From contig JAJYRG010000002.1 of NCBI GenBank assembly GCA_021794195.1, positions 1-64,000 on the forward strand: a stretch of 64,000 nt of DNA, given 5' to 3'. Shown here piece by piece: positions 16,342-26,004 of the stretch; position 1 is the stretch's first letter, and each line of letters begins with the position of its first letter. Below the pieces are notes generated by a model that ran no database searches, was not told where the DNA came from, and was given only the letters and a program-made list of their open reading frames with translations. The stretch comes from Bacteroidota bacterium. GTDB lineage: Bacteria; Bacteroidota; Bacteroidia; Sphingobacteriales; Sphingobacteriaceae. The position numbers were made by a program, and so were the translations under genes.

Positions 16342-17391
16342 TCAAGTAGCGGTTCTTTTTGAAGCTATTAAAGAAGCCACTACGCTTATTGCTAATATAC
16401 CTATGATGATAAGAAGAGAGTGGGTAGTAGTGAAACCAATGATTTCTAACCAATCGTGTAATAACATTTTCGCTCCTATAAAAACCATTAAAAACGCTAA
16501 GCCGGTTTCTAAATATTTGAATTTGTCTAAGACATTGACCAACAAAAAAAACATGGAGCGCAAACCGAGAATAGCAAAAATATTTGAAAAGAAAACAATA
16601 TAAGGATCTCGGGTTACTGAAAATATGGCGGGAATAGAATCTGTAGCGAAGATCAAGTCTGTAAACTCTATTGCCATTAAAACTAAAAATAAAGGGGTAA
16701 TAAACAGTCGGCCATTTTGTTTAAAGAAAAACTTTCCGCCTTGTAAACTTTCACTCACGTTGAAATACTTGGAAGCGAATTTAACTACCGGATGATCCTT
16801 TGGGTTTACCTCTTCTTTTTTATTCCTTTCGAGGTAGATTTTAATCCCGGTATAAATTAAAAACACGCCGAACACATAGAGTATCCATCCAAATTTTGCA
16901 ATGAGTGCTGCACCGATAAAAATAAAAATAAAACGCAATATGAGCGCTCCTAAAATACCCCAGACCAATACTTTATGGTAATATTTTTCAGGAATCCCAA
17001 AAGAACTGAATAGAATGACAATAACGAGAATATTATCAACAGACAAAGCGTACTCTACTACATATCCTGTGAGGTATTCAAGGGCGAGGTTTTTTCGGTA
17101 ATTAGCTAAACTAACATCAAAACTATCGGGAATGATGTTTACACTGTGTTTATGTTTCAGAACGATATCTTGAAGCTCTTGTATACTTTGGATATCATGC
17201 AGTTCATGTCCCCAATAGTATAAAAGCACACTGAAAAGCAATGATAATAATACCCAAAGAGAGCTCATGAAGGCTGCAGCTTTCAAAGATACTTCTGTGT
17301 TTTTTTTAGTGAAAACACCTAAGTCTATGGCCAGCATAAACCCTATGAAAAGGAGAAAACCTGTAAAAAAGATTACCTCGTGGCTTATCAT
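16342..17391 (-). CDS. TerC/Alx family membrane protein
   Basis: 349 residues with about nine hydrophobic helices. The family signature is visible in the acidic transmembrane segments LAIDLGVF, YALSVDNILV and FTDLIFATDSIPAIF. The conserved aspartates probably carry metal ions. Members such as Alx and the Bacillus TerC proteins handle manganese, including loading of exported proteins. The gene overlaps the polyprenyl synthase gene by 4 bases on the minus strand and is probably co-transcribed with it. A tellurite-resistance role is only historical for the family and is not claimed here. Confidence 0.9.
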   Translation of the reverse strand: MISHEVIFFTGFLLFIGFMLAIDLGVFTKKNTEVSLKAAAFMSSLWVLLSLLFSVLLYYWGHELHDIQSIQELQDIVLKHKHSVNIIPDSFDVSLANYRKNLALEYLTGYVVEYALSVDNILVIVILFSSFGIPEKYYHKVLVWGILGALILRFIFIFIGAALIAKFGWILYVFGVFLIYTGIKIYLERNKKEEVNPKDHPVVKFASKYFNVSESLQGGKFFFKQNGRLFITPLFLVLMAIEFTDLIFATDSIPAIFSVTRDPYIVFFSNIFAILGLRSMFFLLVNVLDKFKYLETGLAFLMVFIGAKMLLHDWLEIIGFTTTHSLLIIIGILAISVVASLIASKRTAT

Positions 17392-18356
17392 TTGATTCTA
17401 CTTGTCGTAAAATTTACTAACTGTTCTAACCCTGTTTTATAGGTGCTGTTTGGGAATTGTTCGAGTATTGTAAAAGCTTCTTCTTTAAATTGATTCATTT
17501 TACTTTCAGCATATTCCAATCCTCCGCTTTGACGGACAAAATCAATGACCTGCTCGACCTTTTCTTTCTCGCCTCTATGATTTTTAATTAAATTGATGAT
17601 GCGTCTCTTCTCTACCCAACCCACATTTTTCAATGCATAAATAAGGGGCAAAGTAAGTTTTTTTTCTTTGATATCATTGCCCAAAGGTTTCCCGACATCA
17701 TCTGTTCCAAAATCAAAAAGATCGTCTTTTATTTGAAAAGCTAAGCCTATTTTTTCGCCAAAATCTTTCATTTTGCTTACTAGTTCTTCAGAGGCGCCTG
17801 CTGAAACCGCTCCGCTCGCACAACAGGAAGAAATCAAAGATGCGGTTTTTTTTCTAATGATTTCATAATATACATCTTCTTCTATATCCAAATGTCTTGC
17901 CTTTTCAATTTGCAGTAATTCCCCTTCGCTCATTTCTTCCACTGCTTCTGCTACGATTTTTAACAACTTATACTCTTCGTTTTTAACGGATAACAGCAAG
18001 CCTTTAGCTAATAAATAATCGCCGATAAGGACAGCGATTTTATTTTTCCATAAAGCATTGATTGAGAAAAAACCTCTTCTCTCGTTTGCATTGTCCACCA
18101 CATCGTCATGTACTAAAGAAGCTGTATGCAAGAGCTCCACTAATGCTGCACCTCTGTATGTAGACTCTGAAATCTCTCCGCAAAGGCCTGCTGAAAAGAA
18201 AACAAACATAGGCCGCATTTGTTTCCCTTTTGTCTTAAGAATATATTGAGTTATCTTATTTAACAAAGGTGCTGAACTTCGCATGGATTGTTTGAAGTAA
18301 CTTTCAAACTTCGCGAGTTCATGGGTGATGGGTTTTTGTATCTCTTTTAGTTTCAA
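17388..18356 (-). CDS. trans-polyprenyl diphosphate synthase (long-chain isoprenoid)
   Basis: 322 residues of the all-trans isoprenyl diphosphate synthase family, which extends farnesyl or geranylgeranyl diphosphate with isopentenyl diphosphate to make the side chain of menaquinone. The first aspartate-rich motif is HDDVVD (Asp84, 85 and 88, with NERRG after it). The second is IKDDLFDFG (Asp211, 212 and 215). GKQMRPM near residue 44 is the usual diphosphate-binding Lys/Arg motif. Chain length is set by residues before the first motif and is not read here. It shares a 4-base overlap with the TerC gene downstream. Confidence 0.92.
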   Translation of the reverse strand: MKLKEIQKPITHELAKFESYFKQSMRSSAPLLNKITQYILKTKGKQMRPMFVFFSAGLCGEISESTYRGAALVELLHTASLVHDDVVDNANERRGFFSINALWKNKIAVLIGDYLLAKGLLLSVKNEEYKLLKIVAEAVEEMSEGELLQIEKARHLDIEEDVYYEIIRKKTASLISSCCASGAVSAGASEELVSKMKDFGEKIGLAFQIKDDLFDFGTDDVGKPLGNDIKEKKLTLPLIYALKNVGWVEKRRIINLIKNHRGEKEKVEQVIDFVRQSGGLEYAESKMNQFKEEAFTILEQFPNSTYKTGLEQLVNFTTSRIK

Positions 18357-18413
18357 GACTTTATTTAATTGCCTTTTTTGAATCCTTAAATCGTTGTAAA
18401 TATAACTAAAAGA

Positions 18414-18977
18414 TTACAGAGCCGCGGCAGCCTTTTCCAATTCTTTATACCATGCTTCGCCATAGCTTTTTATGAGCGGATCTTTAAGGAATTTGTATAT
18501 CGGCACTTTCAATTGCTTGCCTAAGGTACAAGCATCGTCGCAGATACTCCAGCGATCGTAATAGAGTGCGTCAAAATCTGGATATTTTGTAACCCGGATA
18601 GGGTAGAGGTAACATGAAGTAGGCTTTTGCCAGTCGATAACTTTATCTTCATAAGCTTTTTCTATACCACATTTCGCAATGCCGTTTTCAAAAATGGCAA
18701 AAGCACACTCTTTATTTTTATCCACGCAGCTGGTCGTCCATTCACCTTCCCAGTCTAAAACATGTGTGCCTTGTTTTTCAATTGTTTTTATACCTTTATC
18801 TGTGAGGTAAGGTTTTATTTTTTGATATATTTCTGGAAGCATATCTGCTTCCTCTTGTGTGAGAGGGGCTCCTGACTCGCCCTCTACACAGCAAGCACCT
18901 TTGCATCTTTTTATATTACAAACAAAATCATGTGTGATAATATCCTTATGAACCAATACGTTTCCGATTTCAAGCAT
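18414..18977 (-). CDS. DUF3109 family cysteine-rich protein
   Basis: 187 residues with a dense N-terminal cysteine cluster CNIKRCKGACCVEG and further Cys at TTSCVDKNKECAF, AKCGIE, PTSCYLYPIR and SICDDACTLG. This matches the DUF3109 family of Bacteroidota, thought to bind zinc or an iron-sulfur centre like the YkgJ group. The function is unknown. It is followed 6 bases after its upstream neighbour, the DUF3108 gene, and both are probably in one transcript with the DUF2480 gene. Confidence 0.85.
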   Translation of the reverse strand: MLEIGNVLVHKDIITHDFVCNIKRCKGACCVEGESGAPLTQEEADMLPEIYQKIKPYLTDKGIKTIEKQGTHVLDWEGEWTTSCVDKNKECAFAIFENGIAKCGIEKAYEDKVIDWQKPTSCYLYPIRVTKYPDFDALYYDRWSICDDACTLGKQLKVPIYKFLKDPLIKSYGEAWYKELEKAAAAL

Positions 18978-18983
18978 GTTTTA

Positions 18984-19775
18984 TTATTTAGAATAACTTA
19001 CCTTTTTACCTAAAGTATATTTTAATCCCTTAGCTTTTACAAGTTCCATCGTCACTGAGCCTATGAGTATTTCTACATTGGCTTTTACAGGAATCCTATT
19101 GCCATCGTTGGTCACCCATAAATATAACCGGCTGTCTTTTTTGAAAATTCTACCGGGTTTGATTTCAGGACTGAGTTTAATACATTCTATCTTGCCTAAG
19201 CTGGTGTTGATGGTTTCTATGCCGATATATTCCACTCCGAGGGTTTCTATTTCGTCATTTAAAAAATAGGTAATTTCAAACCTGTCGCCCTTTTTTAGTT
19301 TACTGAGATCTAAGTTTCGAGAGAAATAATAAGCAGACACTAAATCAAAAAATTGATCGGTAGGGCTGGTGAAGGTACCTTTCTTGCCTTTTACTTTACG
19401 GTTTGTATGGTCAAAAGAAGCATGTTCGGTGCGTCTGTATCTTCCCTCCCGGATGTTTTCAGTGTATAAATAGGGCATGTAATTATCGCCATCTATATAT
19501 GATTTGTAATAGTTTTCTACAGTATAGAATACCGAAAAAGCTCCAGAAGTTTTCCCATATGCCTTTAATAAATAGGTATTCGGGTTACTAAATCTCAAGT
19601 TGGATTTTTCTACTTTAAGTGTGCCGGTGGCCGCAGAAATAATCCCATATTTTAATTTATAAGTCAACTCTTCTCCTTCTTTGAAGGTTGGGTTGGGCAA
19701 ATAATCAAGAGATTGGCTCTTCGCAACAACTGTGATAATATTAAAAAGAAAAATAAAATATACTATCTTTTTCAT
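18984..19775 (-). CDS. DUF3108 domain secreted protein
   Basis: 263 residues with an N-terminal signal peptide (FIFLFNIITVVAKSQS). The mature part is beta-rich and starts FKEGEELTYKLKYGII, then has KAYGKTSGAFSVFYTVENYY, typical of DUF3108 proteins found in the periplasm of Gram-negative bacteria. No catalytic residues are evident. It lies between the DUF2480 and DUF3109 genes on the minus strand with 6- and 30-base gaps. The biological role is unknown. Confidence 0.85.
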   Translation of the reverse strand: MKKIVYFIFLFNIITVVAKSQSLDYLPNPTFKEGEELTYKLKYGIISAATGTLKVEKSNLRFSNPNTYLLKAYGKTSGAFSVFYTVENYYKSYIDGDNYMPYLYTENIREGRYRRTEHASFDHTNRKVKGKKGTFTSPTDQFFDLVSAYYFSRNLDLSKLKKGDRFEITYFLNDEIETLGVEYIGIETINTSLGKIECIKLSPEIKPGRIFKKDSRLYLWVTNDGNRIPVKANVEILIGSVTMELVKAKGLKYTLGKKVSYSK

Positions 19776-19805
19776 ACAAATATGACCGGAGAAAGTTCGA
19801 ATGGT

Positions 19806-20321
19806 TTAAGATCTGCGTTTATATACGGGGACTGTAGAACAGGGTTCGCCGTACATAATACTCTTTGCCACTCCGTGTAACTTTTTTGTAAAGGAAACAA
19901 AGGCAGCTTCCGGAAGTGGTTTGTCGCTGCATCCTTTTATTACCATGCGTTTGTCTTGATATTGTGAAAAATCGATTTGACGGATAGCTTCCAGATAAAG
20001 GTTTTCCTCAACTTCTTCGCGAGTACCAAAATGAATGCTCGCTGCATAATCTGCAAACTTTGTAGTGAGTAACATATAGGCCCAAGTCGGTACTATAGCG
20101 TCAGCACTACAAGTTATACCAATATGTTTGTCCCTATATTGTGCCCAATCATGTTCTTTGACAAAGCTTCTGAAATCCTTTTCTTTTAGGATAAGACCAT
20201 GGAAAAGGTTCTCCTTGATATCATAAATAACAATTTCTTTTTTAGGTGCAAAATTCTGGAGATCGATGGTAATTAAGCCGCTTTTTGCTACCTTATTTAC
20301 TATTTTCTCTTCTATTTTCAT
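19806..20321 (-). CDS. DUF2480 family protein
   Basis: 171 residues without signal peptide or membrane helix. It opens EEKIVNKVAKSGLITIDLQNF and has KHIGITCSADAIVPTWAYMLL and VIKGCSDKPLPEAAFVSFTKKL, a duplicated pattern typical of the Bacteroidota-specific DUF2480 family. The function is unknown. It is the first gene of a three-gene minus-strand set with DUF3108 and DUF3109 and is separated from the ppiD-like gene upstream by a terminator. Confidence 0.85.
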   Translation of the reverse strand: MKIEEKIVNKVAKSGLITIDLQNFAPKKEIVIYDIKENLFHGLILKEKDFRSFVKEHDWAQYRDKHIGITCSADAIVPTWAYMLLTTKFADYAASIHFGTREEVEENLYLEAIRQIDFSQYQDKRMVIKGCSDKPLPEAAFVSFTKKLHGVAKSIMYGEPCSTVPVYKRRS

Positions 20322-20333
20322 TTTTCTATAAAT

Positions 20334-20366
20334 TAAAAAAGCTGGACGAGAACTCTCGCCCAGCTT
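20334..20366 (-). terminator. intrinsic terminator of the ppiD-like gene
   Basis: On the minus strand an AAGCTGGGCGAGAG arm pairs with CTCGTCCAGCTT (one mismatch) and is followed by a run of six T. It lies 20 bases after the stop of the ppiD-like gene. Confidence 0.85.
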
Positions 20367-20386
20367 CTAATGTAAGTATTTTTTTG

Positions 20387-22501
20387 TTAATAGAATCTAA
20401 TTCGGTTGTCATCTATTTTTGCTTCTCCTTTTAACGCTTCAAATATAGCGCTGAAGGCTGCTTGCTGATAAGCGGAAAGCTGTATGTCTCTTTGTGTTTT
20501 GATCTCAGATTCGATGAGTTTATCCGGGTTAACAAAACTTTCGACTTCTACGGCATATACGCCTGTTTCCCCTTTTATAGCTTTTGACGGAGTGTTGGGC
20601 TGCAAACCAAAAACTGTCCCAATAACGGCTGGTTCTTGTGAGACTCCGGGTATAACGGGGTTTGCAAAGCTTGCTTCTTCAACATTTGCGATAGATTTGC
20701 CTAACTTTTTGGCGGCAGCTTCTAAAGAACTTCCTTCATCAATTGCCTTGTTGATTTTTTCTTTTAATATTTTTGCCCTTGCTTCATTTTTCACCTTTGA
20801 ATCTATACGTTTTTTTACGGCTTCTAAAGGCAACTGTCCTTTCTTTTGAATACCGACGAGGCGAGCGACGATGAAAGCGTCTTCGCTTTCGTACACCTTA
20901 TCAGATACTGCTCCTTCTTTGGCTTCAAAAGCCCATCTGGCTAAGTCACGAGGTATTTCAGTTGAATTGTACTGAGAAGCCATAGCATTTGTGTTTTCCA
21001 CTTTTTGCAGTTCTAAATCTTGCTTATCAGCTTCCTCTACAAAATTATCTTCGTTCAGTGCGGAGAAGAAATTATTTGCTTTTTTGTAAGCGTCGTTTGT
21101 CGTTTCTTTGCTGCTGTGGATAGGAAAATCTACGATTGCTGCTTTGACAATTTTAGAGTTTCCAATTTGTTTTTCGATGCGGATAATGTGGACACCATAT
21201 TGTGAGTTTACCGTTATTACATCCCCGGCTTTGCCTTCAAAAACAGCTTCTTCAAATTCGGGAATCATTTGTCCTCTCGGGAAAGTACCCAAATCCCCAC
21301 CGTTTATCTTGGATTGTTCATCTACGCTAAACTCTACAGCCAGAGCAGAAAAACTGTCCCCTCCCTCAATTAATTTTTTAATAGAGTCGGCTTTTGCGGT
21401 TGCTTTATCCAGGCCTCCTTCTTTTGTTGCATCCAATAAAATGTGGCTTGCCTGTACAGAATCGGGGCTGAACTTTGTGTCCATCACTTTTGCAATTTGG
21501 TAAGCTCCTTCGTTTAGTATAGGGCCTACAGTTTCTCCTTCCTCTCTGTTGAAAAGTAAAGTATCTAAGCCTGAATTCAGTTCATTTTTTGAGTAATATT
21601 TTACTGGATACTTTGTCTCTGAATGGATGCTTACAAAAAGGGAGTCATCCGTAGATTCAATAAGTTCTTTTTTAAGGTTTTCGATGTTGGTAAAAGCAGC
21701 GGATGTATCTGCAGCGCTAGGTCTTGCATCAAAAACTATATACTCTAGAGAGCGGGTTTCTTCTTTATTAAGAAACTCTTTTTTATGTTCATCATAATAA
21801 GCTTTATAATCAGCGTCGTTTATTTCAATTTCCGAATCTTCCACAGATCCATAATCTAAAACCAAATAGTTGAAATTGGCAAGTTTATTTTCAGATTCAT
21901 ACTTATCTTTAACTTCTAATGCAGTAATGTACAATGAGTTGTTAAGTAAGTTGCTGTATTTTTCACTTTGCTTTTCATTTAACACATTATCTAAGAGCAT
22001 TTCCCACTGCTGGTTCATTTGAGGGTCAACCTGCCCGGATTTCACTTGCTCTAAAAATTGGTTTAAGAAGTTCCGATCAAACTCTCCCGTTTCGGGGTTG
22101 GTAAAAGCTTGGGTGATTTGCATAGACGGGTTAGAGCCGTGTACCATATCATTTAACTCGTCTTTAGAAACATTAAGCCCAATTTTTTTAATTTCTTCTT
22201 TTAAAAGTTCTTGTGAGATATACTGATCCCATACTTGTTCTACGGCAAAGCTTCTCATTTGAGCATTGGCGCTACCTCCTCCCATCTGGTTTTGGTACAT
22301 AGAAACCGTTTGATCTACCTGGCTGTTGAACTCAGTGTAATCTATAGAATTTCCGTTGATACTTCCTACTGCATTTTGGTTTCTTGACCAAAATGGTGTA
22401 CCATAATTAATTACATCTCCTAATAAAAACGCAACAATTGCTAAACCGATTAGAAAGATTAATAATCCTGCGCGGTTTCGCAAATAGCCCATTATTCCCA
22501 T
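20387..22501 (-). CDS. ppiD: periplasmic peptidyl-prolyl isomerase (PpiD/SurA-like)
   Basis: 704 residues anchored by one N-terminal helix (about residues 11-30), then a SurA_N-like chaperone domain with NAVGSINGNSIDYTEF, and a parvulin-type rotamase domain around residues 345-445 (ASHILLDATKEGG through GGDLGTFPRGQMIPEFEEAVFEGKAGDVITV). A second, more diverged isomerase-like segment follows. The protein helps fold newly exported proteins at the periplasmic side of the inner membrane. The gene has its own terminator, and a 149-base gap separates it from lptC. Confidence 0.9.
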   Translation of the reverse strand: MGIMGYLRNRAGLLIFLIGLAIVAFLLGDVINYGTPFWSRNQNAVGSINGNSIDYTEFNSQVDQTVSMYQNQMGGGSANAQMRSFAVEQVWDQYISQELLKEEIKKIGLNVSKDELNDMVHGSNPSMQITQAFTNPETGEFDRNFLNQFLEQVKSGQVDPQMNQQWEMLLDNVLNEKQSEKYSNLLNNSLYITALEVKDKYESENKLANFNYLVLDYGSVEDSEIEINDADYKAYYDEHKKEFLNKEETRSLEYIVFDARPSAADTSAAFTNIENLKKELIESTDDSLFVSIHSETKYPVKYYSKNELNSGLDTLLFNREEGETVGPILNEGAYQIAKVMDTKFSPDSVQASHILLDATKEGGLDKATAKADSIKKLIEGGDSFSALAVEFSVDEQSKINGGDLGTFPRGQMIPEFEEAVFEGKAGDVITVNSQYGVHIIRIEKQIGNSKIVKAAIVDFPIHSSKETTNDAYKKANNFFSALNEDNFVEEADKQDLELQKVENTNAMASQYNSTEIPRDLARWAFEAKEGAVSDKVYESEDAFIVARLVGIQKKGQLPLEAVKKRIDSKVKNEARAKILKEKINKAIDEGSSLEAAAKKLGKSIANVEEASFANPVIPGVSQEPAVIGTVFGLQPNTPSKAIKGETGVYAVEVESFVNPDKLIESEIKTQRDIQLSAYQQAAFSAIFEALKGEAKIDDNRIRFY

Positions 22502-22650
22502 AATCTCAATACTAAGTTATACGTCAGTGTTTTATTCTTTAATTCTTCTTCATTTTTAAAATGAGGTGCAAGATACAACTTTTATGAAATAAAAGAATAT
22601 TATTTTGCATATAGTCCTATTTTTTTCAAACAGCTATACGCAGTATCTTG

Positions 22651-23268
22651 TTATCTTCCGAAGGATGGAAACTGAGAGTCATCAGTAGAAATATAATAGC
22701 CGGTCATATTTTCTCCGATTATATTTTCAAAGTCTAAATCAGATGTAAAAGAAGAGGCCTGTAAGTCCCCCCGATCATCTTTGAATAAGAGGACGATCGG
22801 CACGGTATTATAGTATCTTTCCTCTTTTTCATCATGGAAGAGTTCTTCCGTTTTAATAACCGAACCATCAGCCCTAGTGACTACCACATTTTTCCTGAAT
22901 TCTGTTAATCCTTTTGATTGTCTTTGAATGGCATAATCCGAACGGATACGTTGCGCTTCTTCCCCATTTTCGTCAAAAAAAAGAATTTCTACTCCTTTTG
23001 TGAACTCATAATTACCGGTTGTATCATGAAAAGTACGCATTTCTGGCGCCTGCAATTCGGCTTTTACTTGAGCTGAATCACTATAAATTACGGTAACGTT
23101 TTTAGAGATGTCTACTGCTTCTTCTTCTTGTATGTTGGCTATGCGCTCTATATCCTTCATATCATTTACGCAAGCACTAAATAAAGGCAGTAAGATAATA
23201 ATGTAAAAAGACCAAGATCCTTTTGCTATCGAAAATGATGATATAGACGTTGTTAGGCCGTTAATCAT
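22651..23268 (-). CDS. lptC: LPS export protein LptC
   Basis: 205 residues with an N-terminal hydrophobic segment ending in LFSAC, so it is probably a lipoprotein variant of LptC. The periplasmic part (DSAQVKAELQAPEMRTFHDT, then EFTKGVEILFFDENGEE, SDYAIQ and FRKNVVVTRADG) has the beta-jellyroll repeats of the Lpt family, which pass lipopolysaccharide from LptB2FG to LptA. The final part (SDLDFENIIGENMTGYY) matches Bacteroidota LptC tails. It overlaps the preceding outer-membrane protein gene by 8 bases on the minus strand. The start is chosen at 23268 because it gives the complete signal. Confidence 0.85.
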   Translation of the reverse strand: MINGLTTSISSFSIAKGSWSFYIIILLPLFSACVNDMKDIERIANIQEEEAVDISKNVTVIYSDSAQVKAELQAPEMRTFHDTTGNYEFTKGVEILFFDENGEEAQRIRSDYAIQRQSKGLTEFRKNVVVTRADGSVIKTEELFHDEKEERYYNTVPIVLLFKDDRGDLQASSFTSDLDFENIIGENMTGYYISTDDSQFPSFGR

Positions 23269-24595
23269 GTCTTCTTTTCCGAAACCACGAATCGTTAATA
23301 CTGAGGCTTAAATTTAAATTGATATAACGCTCCCGTACCAAATTATTCGACAAGGTTCCCAATTGCCCCGCTTCTGCAGATATGTTGATAGATGAAAATG
23401 TTTGTCCAAAATTAGTTTCGGGAAGAGGGAAACCAAATCCAACCGTAATAGCCATATCGTTGATATCTGTTCCTTTTAATTTATAAGGTAATCGATTATA
23501 TCGAAAACCTAAGCGATAGTCTACTTGGTTAAGAAAGTTAATTGATGTTGGATCAGGTTTTACTTGTCCGCCTATCGAAAAACCATAGTCTTTGCCCAGA
23601 GGTTGCTCATTTACCCGGGTTTGAAAATCACTCCAGTCTGTATATTTAAAATCTGCGCCGACCATCCAATTGTAGCCTTTTGCAACAGAAATTCCTACAT
23701 TGTGTTTTAAAGGGAGGTTGATTTTTCTTGAAGGGCTTTTGGTAAGGCTGATTGTATCTTTTGCAATTTGATCACTCACATCTGTGCCTGTAAAAGGGTC
23801 GCTTCGGGTGATTAACCGGGTAGAGGTATTTGTCAGTGTGTTGTTTAATGAACCTGAATAACCGATAGTGATGTGCTTATTGTTTCCCAATGGTTTGAAG
23901 TACTGCAGACCGTAATCGACTGTAGCGCCTTTGATCTCCCTTTTCTCACTCAATACGGAGCTGTAGGCACGTAGGTTAACCGGGAAGTCAATGGATGATA
24001 TATCTGACAAGTGTCCGAAGATCAATCCTACATTTGCTCCTACGCTTAATCCTTTGACAGGAGAAACTCCGTAGCCAATAAAAGCTTTGTTTAATCCCCC
24101 TTCTCCTGAAATATTTTGTTTGTACTGAATCGTGTCCAATACTCGTGTTTCAGAATTTGAATAGCCGACATCTGAAAAAGGCAGTAACCCGAATGCAAAT
24201 CCTCCGGCTTTCCCAGATAAAGGGATACCGATTACAATTTGACTAAAGGCAAAGTCAGCTGTATGATCGGAAATCGAACCTTTGCTTAATTGAGTTATGT
24301 TGCCATACATAGCGGCTTCGAAAACAGTTCTCTGCAATCCGGAATAGGCAGCAGGGTTCGAAACATTTAATACAGGCATACCACTTAGATATCTCAGACC
24401 TGTGGAAATATTCCCCATCGCGCGCATTTGGGGAGAATAATCGCCGCGCATCTGACCTATACCGTATTCTGAATAAGGAGAATGTGAGGAGGATTTTTGA
24501 GCAAAACTCACCAAACTCATACTTGTAAATAAAAAGAGTACGAGAATAACTTTCTGAATATTATTAATAGACACCAATTGGGTAAAATTGTTCAT
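23261..24595 (-). CDS. outer-membrane porin-like beta-barrel protein
   Basis: 445 residues from ATG 24595. Upstream in-frame starts exist up to 24691, but a strong promoter (24629-24659) lies inside that extension. The signal peptide is VILVLFLFTSMSLVSFAQ. The mature part begins HSPYSEYGIGQMRGDYSPQM and continues as alternating beta strands with GYGVSPVKGLSVGANVGL and a final FRYNRLPYK. It resembles the OmpP1/FadL-like and PorP-like barrels of Bacteroidota. The substrate is unknown. It is followed by lptC with an 8-base overlap, hinting at an envelope-assembly unit. Confidence 0.75.
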   Translation of the reverse strand: MNNFTQLVSINNIQKVILVLFLFTSMSLVSFAQKSSSHSPYSEYGIGQMRGDYSPQMRAMGNISTGLRYLSGMPVLNVSNPAAYSGLQRTVFEAAMYGNITQLSKGSISDHTADFAFSQIVIGIPLSGKAGGFAFGLLPFSDVGYSNSETRVLDTIQYKQNISGEGGLNKAFIGYGVSPVKGLSVGANVGLIFGHLSDISSIDFPVNLRAYSSVLSEKREIKGATVDYGLQYFKPLGNNKHITIGYSGSLNNTLTNTSTRLITRSDPFTGTDVSDQIAKDTISLTKSPSRKINLPLKHNVGISVAKGYNWMVGADFKYTDWSDFQTRVNEQPLGKDYGFSIGGQVKPDPTSINFLNQVDYRLGFRYNRLPYKLKGTDINDMAITVGFGFPLPETNFGQTFSSINISAEAGQLGTLSNNLVRERYINLNLSLSINDSWFRKRRHD

Positions 24596-24628
24596 AGAAA
24601 ACGAATAACACTTTTTAGCTGTACAGCG

Positions 24629-24659
24629 CAAAATTATCAAACTGGCCGTGAAAAACAAA
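24629..24659 (-). promoter_or_regulatory. promoter of the porin-lptC unit
   Basis: On the minus strand TTTG (24659-24656) and TAATTTTG (24636-24629) are separated by 19 bases, a near-perfect Bacteroidota promoter. Transcription should begin near 24624, 29 bases before ATG 24595, which supports that start codon. Confidence 0.65.
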
Positions 24660-24772
24660 CTCATTCTCATTAATAGATAGAGTCCCGCCAATTTGCTACA
24701 AAGCTATTTAATTTTTACTTAATCTTTATTGTTAACATGTTAAAAAAGGTTAATAGGTTGATGTTAAGTTGT

Positions 24773-25756
24773 TTACGAATACTGTAGATACAGAATACAA
24801 GCTATGAGTGATAAGAATAGAGGTTCATATACCCATTTATTCTGTGCTGAAGTGTAATAATAAGCAAAACAAATAGCCAAACCTGGCGCCATTAATAAAA
24901 AATGATGAAGTTCAGCAGCTTCAAAAATAAAGAATGAAATAATCAAAAGAGAAATCATATATACGACGAGCTGGAAAGACTTTCGAAGCTGCACTATGCT
25001 TTTGAAAAAATATTTACGAAGAGCAGAAAAGAAAAATATGAGCATGGGCAAAATGGGAATTAAGATCAGGAACTCTTTTATCTCCCAGTTCTTCGGAATT
25101 GAAAGTTTTTTTATTTCGGGGGTTAATAAGGAATAAAACTCCGGTAACCTATCCAACCAGAAATACATTAGACCCAGTAAAAAATAAACGACTCCAAATC
25201 CAAAGAGCGGAGACGCCCATTCTTTCCATGAAAATCCCCGGAAAATATTCAAGCTAATCCATAGGAGAGGCATCATGATAATAAAAGGATAGTATAAAAG
25301 CGTACCAGCAGCCACCATTAACCCTAAATCAAACAACAAGCCCCTTACTTCATTTATTGTTCCAATTTTAAAGAGTTTGCTAAGCATCCATATTATGATG
25401 AAGTTGCACAGAAGGATAGGAGAAAATACCAGAAAGTCTGGTAGTGCGCAAGCAAGAGAAACAAAAAGCAGAACAGTTAAATAGTTAGGTGTCTTTAAGA
25501 GATTGAAATTGACCACAAGCCTGTTGAGAGCGAACCCTTGCATGAAAACAAGAATTAAAGAAATAAACACTCCGTTAAGCGGAGAGATAAAATCTTGCAC
25601 TGTTACAGGCAATGCCTGAGGCTCATCTAAGCTGAAATTTGTTTTTGACAGAAGCTCCGAAGAGTTAAAAAAAATCCCTACACTTATGAGTAGGCCAATC
25701 AAAATAGCATAAAGAATATTGGCAGGTGAGTATTTTCGAAATTGGCGTATTAGCAT
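24773..25756 (-). CDS. DUF6427-like integral membrane protein
   Basis: 327 residues with roughly ten hydrophobic helices, beginning MLIRQFRKYSPANILYA and ending in a helix pair (FLLMAPGLAICFAYYYT). This arrangement and the opening match the DUF6427 family of Bacteroidota. No catalytic motif is seen and the function is unknown. It is on the minus strand just downstream of the cytochrome c maturation genes, with a 23-base gap to the CcmD-like gene. Confidence 0.7.
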   Translation of the reverse strand: MLIRQFRKYSPANILYAILIGLLISVGIFFNSSELLSKTNFSLDEPQALPVTVQDFISPLNGVFISLILVFMQGFALNRLVVNFNLLKTPNYLTVLLFVSLACALPDFLVFSPILLCNFIIIWMLSKLFKIGTINEVRGLLFDLGLMVAAGTLLYYPFIIMMPLLWISLNIFRGFSWKEWASPLFGFGVVYFLLGLMYFWLDRLPEFYSLLTPEIKKLSIPKNWEIKEFLILIPILPMLIFFFSALRKYFFKSIVQLRKSFQLVVYMISLLIISFFIFEAAELHHFLLMAPGLAICFAYYYTSAQNKWVYEPLFLSLIACILYLQYS

Positions 25757-25779
25757 GTTTTAATCGAGTCGGCTTTTCG

Positions 25780-26004
25780 CTATACTTCTCTTTTGTTAAA
25801 CTCTTCTTCCAGTTTAGAGATTTTTTTATCCAATAAAAAGAGATAGAGGGCTATGCCAAAAAATATTACTAAAACAACTAATACGACGACATATATTTTG
25901 CCGGAAGCCCGCAGATCAAATGCCATATCGACGGAGTTTGCAGCCTGGAGTTGCATCATGCCTCCAAATAACATAATTATAAATAAAAAATATTTTAACT
26001 TCAT
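25780..26004 (-). CDS. CcmD-like small membrane protein
   Basis: 74 residues. A signal-like helix (FLFIIMLFGGMMQLQAA) is followed by a second helix (IYVVVLVVLVIFFGIALYLFLL) and a charged coiled-coil tail. Position (4-base overlap with the ccmC-type gene) and shape fit the CcmD family, which links the heme exporter CcmABC with the heme chaperone CcmE. Confidence 0.8.
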   Translation of the reverse strand: MKLKYFLFIIMLFGGMMQLQAANSVDMAFDLRASGKIYVVVLVVLVIFFGIALYLFLLDKKISKLEEEFNKREV

